Shown here: positions 15,601 to 27,600 of the stretch, piece by piece
How positions within the stretch are numbered: position 1 is the first letter of the stretch
How the letters are laid out: each line of letters begins with the position of its first letter
Assembly (NCBI GenBank): GCA_002633005.1
Contig: NMRA01000162.1
Span: forward strand, 548,666-612,665
Reading direction: 5' to 3'
DNA from: Phoronis australis
Lineage: Eukaryota > Phoronida > Phoronidae
DNA length: 64,000 nucleotides
Notes under the pieces: model-generated
The model's input: only the letters and a program-made list of their open reading frames with translations
What the model was told of the DNA's origin: nothing
Databases searched by the model: none
Position numbers and translations under genes: made by a program

Positions 15601-18600
15601 TTAATTGATATCGGGCCGTAAGTGAGCCATTCTCAATGACACTTGAGACACTCGATTTTCAAGTATCTTCATATGGAGCTAACGTATCATTTTTTCTTAG
15701 TTTACCGTATGAATGATAAGTTTTGAACAATTAACTCAGCTCAGCAAGTGCAATCATAGAGTTATTTTGTTGTTTTATTAGAGCAACTAGATAATTTATT
15801 TGAAAAATGAAAAACGCGTTCATTGGGTCAATTTTAGCTCTAGTTTGTTATCATTGACAACAAACAATCTCACTGAGCAATTTTATAAATCAGCATGCTT
15901 GGTAAAATCGAGAAAAATAGCTCTTAGTATTTTATACTTTCTTGTGTATTTTTCATGGACATATAAAAATTTAACTTTTGCACTAAATTTTTACTTTTTG
16001 AAACACGTCGTTTGTTTATAACTGTGTTTTATGACGTCTCGTAAATGACACAACATGTCCCGTAAGTGAGGGGCAAGTGATATTGTGACGTTGGCTATTA
16101 TTTCTGACCACCAATACTTCAGGAAAAACTGATATGAAATAATGAGGAATAGTATACTTATTTAAGTCTATATCTTGTCACCTGTATGAGTTGATGTAAC
16201 TGATTACGTAATAAAATGGCAACAGAATATAATTCAAGCGTCTGTGTTGCAAGAAGGCACGTGGAGACTTTTGTAACATAACTCACATTTACTGTACTGG
16301 TACTGTAAATCCAAAAGTTTTCACTCAACATTTTTACATTTGCTATACAACTGTGCCTGACATCTAACACGTCACAAGTCAAGTAAATGACCACTTAATG
16401 TAGATCTAATTCAAGCGCTGACAATTAGTCTTAAGACTGTTAAGGTTAAAAACTTTTTAACGGCAATGTTAACTCGGCTTTAAACGTCGTAAAGAGAAAT
16501 CAAGGTAGTCCAGTAATTCATCTGACGTCTTGAACGCTCTCCAGCCTTCCCAGTAGGTGCGAGGTTCAGGACGAGCTTCAGGATGTCATCTTTCCGTAGC
16601 CAAATCTCGTTTCCTTCGGCCACATAAACAATCCACTCATTTTACTGGACGGCTGCAAGAAGTTGACTTCCACAGGCAAGTCAACATCATCTGTGTCCAC
16701 GACTTGTCCGAGATATCAGCGACCTTCATATTTACAAACAAAATCGCCTTGCTTCTCTTGTATCTTGACTTCTTTGGTCTCAGTTAACACTCTATTGTTT
16801 TCTTGTCTTTCGACTTGTACTTCTGTCAGTTCTGACACTGGTACGAAATACCCGTAACTCATTCACGTTCTCTTCTAAGCCGTTCATCACCAAGGTTTGC
16901 CTATTTACGGGCTCTGTAGACTATTCCTTCATTCGCTGCGACTTGGATTTTGGCATTCCGCAACGCAAACCAAGGTGAAAAACTCTAATTAATAGTTATT
17001 AAGTAAAATAAAAAGATGTAATCCTTATTTTTGCAAGGTCAGCTGAATTAAGTCATGTATTGTCACAGATAATAATTTAATTACTACTTAAAAATGAAAT
17101 GAATTTGAGTGAAAATAAAACAAATCACTTACGGGACACTGGATGTCATTAACGTGACATTTTTTACGAGAACTTAGTAAGACCAACGTCACGTAAATTC
17201 TAATCAAAGTATGTTTCACAGGAAGCATTTCGTCTCTTATTTTTGTACGTTAATAACAACCCCAAAACATGAGATTTATAAAAGTGAGATTACTGAAAAC
17301 TTATCAAAAGGTCCTGCTGACTTCTTTAGCGAGTATTTTCAGACAGTATCAATGCCGGCTGAAGCGCACGTGCTCGTTCTTGAAAATTTGACCTCTATTC
17401 ATGTCATACATGCCAATAGTAGGTGAAATTAATTTGACTTGACCTAATTATAAAATTGTTGTCCCGTAAATGAAGGCTCGTAAATGATAAGCAATCAGTT
17501 TCAAAGGCCAACATTTTTTCCTAAATGTCCTCCAAAAACTTTTAAAACTGTGCATTGATTTAGAAAATAACCATAGCATTGTAGAGTTATTTTAATTTCC
17601 ACATCTTCATTTTAATCAAAGCACTATTGTTGAGTTCATGCACGTCTCGTAAATGATTTCAAAAAAATTCCACCGCGCTATTTGAAAAGCAGTGCCACAC
17701 AGCCACTTTCAGATGAGGCGAAGGTTTAAAAAATTAAAGCCATCGCCATTTTTTGTGTATTACAAATTATTGCTCGCGAATTCACTAAAATGTCTCTTGA
17801 AACTTTATTTACCAAAACACAACAATGAGATCTCCTAAATGATTTGAGATTTGGCTTCACTCAGTAAACATGGTGGAAATTTAAATTTATTTTTGTTTAT
17901 GAAAAACACTGGCTTTCTCTTCGGAATATGTCTCGCAGAGTTTCCAAAACTTAATTATTCCTTTCGATAGGACAAGTTACTATAACAAAAAAGAGCCTGT
18001 TTCTACGTTGTCGTTTTTTCAGCTTCACGCAATCTTATGGAACCCTAAGCTACATGGTGCATTGTGACACCTACCATGTAAAGTGTAGCCGGTCATAAGA
18101 CACAGCACCCACAATAGACATATTCTTCTTCATTTTAAAAGTCTTTTGGCGTCGTTTCATGACTTCGGACACTCTGTGGTGAGCTGAACATTTGCTTCAC
18201 CATTTGTCGCGATTCATTGAGAATGAATGATGTAACATGTTGGAAGCTAACTTTTTGTCGAAAATGATGTACCTTTACGATTAGGAGTGAACTTGAAGTG
18301 CCTTTATGGTAGTGCAGAAACAGCTAAAACATTACTAATGAATGAAGCAAAATACCACAATGGATGCCGAGAACGCTTCCGCTCATACAGCCAGAATTGG
18401 ACGAAAGTACCAGGAAAGACTGTGATAGCGAAGATAATGTTAAGTGATAAAAACCTCGTCAAGTATTAATGCACTCCTCCATCACACCAATTGAGTGCGA
18501 ATGCCTGCTGTGAGAATTTTCTTGACGATGGACAAACATAGAGAGCTAGAAGTCGAGACTGTAGCAGAAACGCCAGAAGATGGGCTACACAGTCCAAGAA

Positions 18601-21600
18601 CAGCGTGGTACTCGTACGTTTAAACCCGACCTAGCTAGTAGCATTTGTGGAATTTACCCATTGCACCTTCAAGCTTGCTGACTTGCTGATGATCGTCGTC
18701 TGGAGTGGATTGTTGTTGATGTACAGCCAATAACAAACACGTTATAGAAAAGCTAGGGTCTAATTTGTCTGAATACTCAATGGCTCGTGATGTTAAGATC
18801 TGTCATAAAAAGCCACTTAGTGGCACTGTGGCAGAGACTGAAAATCTCAAGGTTACTGAGGACGAGGCTAAAAAGATTTCTGAAGTTGGCGTTCAGCCTC
18901 GTAAATTTATTCTTCTACCACATGTACCATTCAATGGATCATTGAAGTCGAACTGTTTCAGTTAGCCAATTCCCAAACATCCTATGACTCTTCTAGATGT
19001 CTTATTCCAGGGTTGAGCTTTTTGAGGAGAAAGTGGCTGCAGACCACGAAAGCATCGGGGGCAGAATGAGAGTTGCCTGCCCTATGTCTCAACTTATATG
19101 CACTTATGCCGCAAAACAAGCCATCAAAGCTGTTACTCTCTATCAACGTAAGGACAGCGACACACATCCTTTCCACTGTATGTGTAATTGAAGCTGAATG
19201 CCAATGGTCATCAGAATGGAAACAGTTTCATAAGTTCGGCATCTTAGTGGCTTACGACCGTCAGAAAGAAACTTGGTCTATCTGTGTCAAAGCGCAGTTA
19301 AAAATATTGATTAGTCTGCTGACATTGACATTTCTCTAACCATGCATGCAGCTGATATCTCCAGTACCAAACTTTCTGATGACTTTCGCTATTTTCCCAT
19401 ACATTGATAAGTTTGTTGGAGATCTCAACCTTCAACTAATTCCAGCTGTGACAGCCAAAACTTCGTTTACTGAAAATCCAGGGGTTCTTGATGAAGCGTA
19501 GCTCAGTCATGTGCACAATGTTTTTCGTGAACTGGAAGGACAACCTATTACACAAACATCCTGAAACTTGACTCACTCCATATGTGACATCTTGCGCGCT
19601 AATGCACGGTAAGAACTATGTGACCCATTCTGAGAATGATGCAAGGAAACTTCTGTTTACCCATGGCTTCAAGAATCTGGAATCACTACCGCCAACATAG
19701 CATGCCGAGCGAGCCCTGCTCACAGCAGCTTTTTTTTAAGCATACCCTTGTCAAAAAACCCAGATTTCAAACCACGTAAATGGGGATGCTGAACTAACCA
19801 GTGGGTGCCATACAGGAGACATCTGGATGATGTAAGCCAGTCATTTTCCCTACTTCTTCGTTGTGGTTGTGTGGTTGCCTGCAAAGGCAATTGTAAGTGA
19901 CATTGAGCAGGACTCCGGTGTAGCACCAGCAATTACTCTTAAACTTGACATTTTCATCTTTCTCAATCTCTTGTTGATTTATAATTACATAATACAAACT
20001 GGAAGCCGGCAGTAGATGGTACAAAAATCTGTTCATTCAGTTAGTAATAGAGTATCTCTGTTTCTATATGTCTCAGTCTATAAGTGTTATCACAGCCAAC
20101 TGGACAAGTCCTGTTTTGTGCAAATCTGGTCTAAGAAAATGGTGATTTTATGATTTTGTGCAGCAAATCACATCGAGATACCCTTTAGATTAACTGAGCA
20201 ATGTCTATGAGGACGAACATAAATTTGAGTTATTTGTAAATGAAATTTGTAATTGCCCTCAAAACATAAAACATCAGAAAAGAATTCCTACCCCCAAAAA
20301 CTATCGAAAACAGGGTATTTCAATATGTTCTAGAAGTGATAATAGCCGAGATAAGTCAATTTTCGGCAGTGGTCATATTGGAGTTTGTGTATAGCAGCCA
20401 CCAGGGGGCTAGCACAGTTTATTTACTGTGTTTTTTTAATTTCTTTGCTTACATCTAACATTGTACTAAGTTGAAAAAATTGTCAAAAGGTGCTCAATTT
20501 TTACATATCTGCACATACGCCATTCCCGCTAGTTGGCTCGAGCTAAGTAATGACAGTGGATCAATGAAATCATTTTTCTGCCTATGACACTAGACGCGCT
20601 CCTAAAATTATCGCATGGTCAGCGATTGCCGACTTTTCAAAATTTGGTTGCAAACCTGCCCACCCGTATCGAGTAAAATATTTTACTATCTTTGCGTCTT
20701 TTTGTATTCTTAAAGACGATATTCAGAAATTCTTGACGTTTCATCAATGTCCCTGGCTAGATACCTAGTATATATGATTTATTATTCCTCAGGTGTCTTC
20801 GAATCCACATTTGTCCATTGGGTCGATGTAACGAACACGTTTTTCAGAACTCTGAAAGGCTTCATATTCGAGGATCTGTTATACCTGTTATGAGTTTGTT
20901 CTTTGGGTAACCCAAAACTGACCCTGTCAGGGGGATAATAATATCGCTAAGAAAAACGGAGTCTCATGATAATGGAACGTTTGTGGCCATCTGTATAATT
21001 TTAAAAAAGTGGATCACATCCACCTCTTTACAACCTGTCACCGCTTGAAATTTTTTTGTTTCAATTTAAGGAGTTGTGGAACGATAACACACAAAATTTC
21101 TCGCACCTTGGGTTCGCCCAGTAATAATAGTGAAGGGTCAATGTACCAAGGAAAGCAGTGCTACCATCGACCTCCAGACTCGGGCAACACTGCTGTACCT
21201 CAATCCGTGATGGTGCGGTCGGGATCAGTGCATACATGGTTTATTTTTGTATTGTAGATGCTACATTATTGACGGAAACACACACATAGTGGTGGGTGGA
21301 GACTTAGATCAAATACCTAGTTACCACAGGAACATATACGAGGAAAGATCAGTCAGCTCTTACGAGGGGTTCGCCTTCAGAGATCTGATGCTAAAAAGGA
21401 TAATTTCCCAGCAAAGCACGTTTAGGCAGAAGAAAGAGTGTACGCATTCTGCACGCTGCAACTTGGTAATCATGTAACGACTGCTTCCTGTTATGACGGG
21501 CGTTTGAGTTATTCCTTTTGAAGGCGGACGAAGTAGTCAAGACTGAAAATAAATATACATAAAACTGATACGTGTAAGGATTTACGCAAAACTGTATTCT

Positions 21601-24600
21601 GCACTTGTAAGAATATAAACAAAACAGTAAAATACATGTAAGGAGATACACAAAACTATGATACGTGTAAGGATATACACAAAACTGTACAATACTTGTA
21701 AGGATATACACAAAACTGTACAATACTTGTAAGGAGATACACAAAACTGTAAAGAACGTGTATGGAGATAAACAAAACTATATGATACTTGTAAGGATAT
21801 ACACAAAACTGTATGATACTTGTAAGGTCGAGGATTGGCAATTTAGGAGTGGCCGACAAAAATCTCACCGTAACAAATACGTGTTGGATAATTGTCGTCT
21901 GTACCCGGCTCTGATGAAACAACGATTGCATTAATCTAAACGGCTGCGTCAATCGGCCATCAGTACTCAAACCCAATATTTTCCCTTGGCAGATCAGGAC
22001 AAAAGTTATCAACCTGACAAGTTTTATTGTTGCATGACGTCAGGTGCATTTTTCAACAATAACAACGTGACACGTGATAATGCGACGTCATTGTTGCTAT
22101 ACGGCGTATGACTACAACTGGGCCCAAATTTACAGTTCATCAATCCACACTTCACGTTGTATGGGTATTAATTTTTTGTTCTATAACTCAAATTTTGCGC
22201 GTGCAAAAAAGCCATAAAAACCACTGTCGGTAATTATGGGTTACAGTTTTTAGCGCGCAGTTTTCGTCGTCTTCTATTCTGTTGACAGTAATTGCTTGCT
22301 CTTCTATGCTGTGTGGCCCATAATACAATGCACAATTCGGTTTTTATTTACTGTGCTGTTGGCGTAAAAAATCGTTGACCCATTATGTGAAAAAATACCA
22401 CTTGATCCTTGAGTGCACCAGAACTGATGCACTACATGCGCGCACACTGCTTAAAATACAGGGGGCTTGAATTTTTCGATATCCGGACCTTTTACTGAAA
22501 AAAATCAACCAGGACCAAAAAACGGGGCCACTAGGTTCAGGCCTGCCAATCGTGCATCCGTAGACTTTGTGGACTTTTGTCTTGTTTACCTGGACATTTT
22601 GTTTCACCTTGGCGGACCTTTTTGACCAATTCGCCAAATTGGCCTCCTTAGGTGCGCCCATGCACTACAACATGTTTTTTGATTTTGGTGTGCGTATGAC
22701 CAGTAAGCAACCATTATCAAAACTAAGGGATTGAAACTAAGCTTAAACTGCAAGGCACTGATACGTAGATTATCAAGTCGTTTGTCGAGCATACCATGTT
22801 GGAGTACGAGCAGCGTCGTCGTCATTTAGTTTTTTTCGAGTGTTCGTGTTCTCATTCTCATTTGAACAGAGTAGAGCCTTTAATCTTTAGCGTAAAAGAT
22901 GGTAACAGAATCACATAGAGTTTATCCGATTATATGCATACTGTACGTTGATTTCTGCCAGGTTCTTCACAGTAGTTGTGGCCTTTGGTACATACATGGC
23001 AAGGGGTGGGGGGGGGGCACAACGTGATAGACTAGCAATGCGAAGTATCGGTCAAAATTAATTTAAAATGTACAACCATGCCAAACTGGGATGTTGTGAC
23101 ATATTTTCGCACTGGGTACATATTATAGACATTTCGTAACTTAGGTGTTCACAGCTAGCACCCAGTGCAATGTGCTGAGTTTAAACAGTGTGGACCATTT
23201 AGCCGACAGGTGTGGGGAAAGTTCGCCCATGACCTGTTAAGTAAACGTTAGGGGAGGCAATGATAGATAGAAGCCATTTTAGGTGAAATCACCAGTCAAA
23301 AATGGAATCATTTAAATGAACTGCCAATGTATGTATTAAGAACGACCGTATTGTTTGATACCCAGCCTACGTCATAAATCTAAGATCACCATCCACATTC
23401 TTAATCGTGATATCTATTACACATGCAATTCCCTGAAATGCTTACAAAAATGCTGATTCCAGGATCTTCTCTTCCACGTGGCCGCGACCAGAAATGTGAA
23501 GATGAAATTACCCGTTAAAACGTGTTCAGTGAGGCGGATTTACTATGTTGTTGATGCTGGAATTATGAAAGATTTGACAGTAACAGGTAATATAAGATAT
23601 CGAGCCTTTGTAAATTTTTTCAAAAAACAAATAACGGTGTTGTCAGAAGCAACTGAAAATGGCATTGGTACAGTGTCAGTAACAATAGTATTCTCTGTTT
23701 CAATACCCAAGGTCACGAAGGAATAGATGATACACCTGCACACACGACTATATACACACATCAAGCAGTAATCAGCAATTAGTCGAACTTCAAACTAGTG
23801 TGCTCAACCGCAAAACCAAACGTCCCGTGATGGTGCTATAGCCAGTTGGCCAGAGATTATACACAACGACCGGACTTCCTCAGAGACTCGCTTTCAGTGT
23901 CTCGAAGGATTCAAGTGACATCTAGTGCTTAGTTTTCGTAGCCGTTTGTATGTTATGTTCAATATTGGCGATTTGTTCGACCATTGAATTTGAGCACAGT
24001 CCAACTTATTTACATCCGCCCAATCATTTTTTAAGAGCGGTCAACCAGTTTTGATGTACCTGTTTAGAGGAGTGGGCACCAAGTTAAATCACGACCATTC
24101 GGTGTTGCAGTCTACTCAACTGGTTTGAAGTCCGACCAGTTGTTGATTACCCACTTGTACTTGATTCATAAGCAAAGTTCGCTATAATTGCATGGACTGT
24201 AGGATTACACATATAATCTCTAGAAAGGTGGCAGTTGTAAAACGAATGAATTGAGAAACTGTCGGTAATGGTTATCTGGATGATAAGGAACTCGGTTGAA
24301 GATGAGTTGCACTTCGGATTCTCCCAGAACAAACTTGTTTCTGAATTTTTTCTCTTGAAGCATTAAAGCTACTATGCCAGCATGTTTTCCCTGAAAAGTT
24401 TGACACTTTTAAGTCGGCACACGAGCGTAGATGCACGTGAAGTCACATTCGTGTTTGATTTATAAATTGTTATTGTGTTGTTGCTGCTGCTGCTGCGAAT
24501 TTTGTTGCTACTGCTGCGAATTTTGTTGCTACTGCTGCTGCCACTACTATAAAAAATCTACAAGTCATTCAGAGGACAAAGCTATACTTGCACTTGAATG

Positions 24601-27600
24601 GAATATGGAGCATATATCAACAGGTAGTTTAGAAGACGACCCTTGTAGTGGCACTGGCACGTATTACTTCGCGAAGGTACCGGACCTTGCCTTGTACGTA
24701 CTGAAGGTTAACGTGACTAACCCAAAGAAGCACTTTGATTTTAACTGCCATATTATGAAAAGGTGAGTATTGAGGTCAAATGTCGTTCACGTTGAGCTCG
24801 AATGAGTTTAATTAGAGATTTGGAGTAATGTGGAGGCGTATTCTGCGAAAAGCAAGACCTTGTAAACTCAAACTAGAAAGATTATTGTCACGGCGTGGCA
24901 ATAATGGGCTCTGCGCATGCGCATTACTGGAATTTTTTGAGAAGTTACTGACAGCAACCCGTTTACGAAAAGGAATTCTTTAAAATTGTAGGAGAAATTA
25001 CATGTTAATATTTTGATGACCTTTCCACTAATTGACCTCTTCCGGTGCATTATGAACCCCGATCAGGAAATAATTGTAAACTCGATTTAAAGTGTGGTTA
25101 ATGCTAAGAATCACAGTTGTCTTACTTTAAGCACTTCAGAATACAAGATGAATGAATTGGTCAAACTTTCAGAAGAAAAATGATTCTAATAACCCCATGG
25201 GTGCACCAAATGATCTGAAAATTTAGAATTCACACTCAATCGCATTTAGAAAACAGATATGCAATATTGAAGTCTCTAGCTCAAAATTTTAGTTTGCACT
25301 CAATGACCTTTGACCTTCTTTCTGAATGGTTCGGACTATTGCGTAGTAAAGTAGGGTGTTCAATTGGCATGTTGAGTTACACCAGTGTGCAGAAATTGAA
25401 AAGAATTTCTTGAAAAACGTAAGATATAACATTTTGAACGTTAGATGACCTTTGCACTAATTGACCCTATCCGGTGCATTATAAGCGTCTTTAGGAGAAT
25501 TATTGCAAAGCCCATGAAAAATGTGTTTAATGCTGAGAATTACAGTTGTCTAACGGTTAACACATCAGAATACTTAGTGAATGAAAAGTTCAAATTTTCA
25601 GGAGAAAAATGCACCTAATGACCCCATGTTTGCACTAAATGACCTGAAACTTTGGATTCCGAATTGAATTACCTGTGCCAATCAGACCTGTGAATTTGAA
25701 GTGTCTAGCTCAAAGTCTTAGTTTGCACCTAATGACCTTTGACCTGTTTAACCTGATTGGATGACTTGATTACTTAGAAAGTAATTTTCAAATTGCTTTT
25801 TGAAATAAAGAAGGAGTAGAATTTTGAAAATTACATGACCTTCGCACCAAACGACCTCTACTGGAGCAATATGGAATATGATTATATAAGGAATCATAAT
25901 TTACATACTGTCAAAAATTATATGCTGAATTTAAAGACCGTACCCGCACCCAATTTGGAGTTATTAAGACTCAAAATTGGTCGGAAGAAGAATAAGAATA
26001 AGAAGAATAACATTGAAGAAAACCCAGGAACAACAGTACTCTGCGCTTGCAGGAGCAGAGTAATAAGAATAAAATTGAAGAAAACCCAGGAACAACAGTA
26101 CTTTGCGCTTGCACGCGCAGAATAACTAGAAAGATTATAGTCACGGCGTGACAATAATGGACTCTGCGCGTACGTATTACCGGAATTGTTATGGTAAGTT
26201 GCTGACCACAACCCGTCTATCAATATGAAAACAAATTCTATAAAACTATAGAAGAAAATACATGTTGATAATTTGATGGCGTTTGCACTAATTGACCCTT
26301 GCTAGTGCATTACGAGTCCTGATTAGGGAAGGAACGTAAACTCGATTAAAAGTGTGGTTAGTGCTAAGAATCAGAGATGACTTACTTTATGCACTTTAGA
26401 ATACAAGATAAATTAATTGGTCAAAATTTCAGAAGAAAAATGCCCCTAATGTCCCCATGTTTGCACCAAGTGAAGTGGTACTTTATAATTCAAACTCAAT
26501 CGCATTTACTAAACAGATACGTAAATTTGAAGTCTCTAGCTCAAAGTCTTAGTTTGCACTTAGTGTCCTTAGACCTATTTTCTCTGATTGGATGGCCGTA
26601 TTGCTTTGTAAGGTAAGGTATTTAATTGGGATGTAGGTTTACACCAATGTGCTGGGCTTGAAGAGAATTCCTTGAAAATGTATGAAAAATAACCTATTCA
26701 AAATTAGATGACCTTTCCACTAATTGACCCTATCCAGTTAATTAGAAGCCCTTTTAGTAGAACGATTACGAAGTTTGTGAAAAGTATATTTGATTCTAAG
26801 AATCACAGTGGTCTAACAGTTGACACGTCACAATACTTGGTGAATAAAAATGATCAATTTTCAGAAGAAAAATCCACCTAATGACCCCATGGTTGCACTA
26901 AATGACCTGAAGCTTTATATTTTGAATTATATTACATGTACCAATCAGACTTGTGAATTTGAAGTGTGTAGCTCAAAATTTTAGTTTGCACCTAATGAAC
27001 TTTGACCTGTTTAACCGGATTGTATGACTCCATTACTTAAAAAAGAATTTTTTAAATTGCCCTATTGACTGATACCACTACACCGAATTTGAAAAGAATA
27101 GCCTTAAAAATGAAGAAGTAGCATTTTGAGAATTACTTGACCTTTGCACCAAACGAACTCTTCCGGTGCATTATGGAATATGATTATATAATGAATCAAA
27201 ATTTATGTACTGTCAAAAACCATATGCTAAATTTGAAAAACATACCTGCAACCATTTTGGAGTTATTAAGTGTCAAATTTGGTCGGAAGAAGAATAATAA
27301 TAAGAAGAATAAGAATTAGAATGAAATTGAAGAAAACCCAGGAACAACAGTATTCTGCGCTTGCACTCGCAGAGTAACAAATGTTTTGCGAGTGTGCTCG
27401 GGGGCTTACTAACCTATCATAGCTATTGGACGTTTAGGTTGTAATGTTAAATGTGGGATTTAGTTCAACGTTTCCGTTGCGTAAGCGAATATTTTCTCTG
27501 CATGTTGAGGTCTGCCGAAGGCAGGGCAAGTAGCCTACAGTAGATGTACGTGTGGTTATTGTTGGCTACTGCAATGAAACTGTCGCTGAAAGTATGAGCA

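Larger units (their letters stand above)
15241..20542. mobile_element. 5.3-kb element bounded by diverged inverted repeats
   Basis: The minus strand of about 15241-15512 matches the plus strand of about 20255-20542 over roughly 260 bp, sharing blocks such as CAATATGTTCTAGA, ATAATAGCCGAGATA and CAGCCACCAG. The repeats are inverted, as terminal repeats or nested flanks of an old DNA transposon would be. Inside are a remnant ORF (18287-18469) and many copies of the motif YCCGTAARTGA. No clear target duplication was found. It lies in intron 7. It could instead be two unrelated inverted repeat copies. Confidence 0.42.
24871..27376. repeat. Higher-order tandem repeat: two 1.25-kb units, each of three ~430-bp subunits
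   Basis: 'aactagaaagattat..tcacggcg' recurs at 24871 and 26124, a period of 1253 bp. Inside, the anchor TGACCTTTGCACTAATTGACC (with variants) recurs at about 25015, 25444, 25834, 26275, 26707 and 27136, spaced 390-441 bp. Each large unit ends with an (AAGAAT)n stretch and a small hairpin around TACTCTGCG/CGCAGAGTA. It lies in intron 9. Confidence 0.8.

Noticed and set aside
21391-22012. Three overlapping minus-strand ORFs of 74-118 codons rich in Phe, Val and Tyr
   Set aside because: All are translations of the 31-bp minisatellite and its flanks; the pattern shifts frame every unit.
24431-24572. Poly-Cys N-terminal extension of exon 9
   Set aside because: Reading of a TGC repeat upstream of the splice acceptor.
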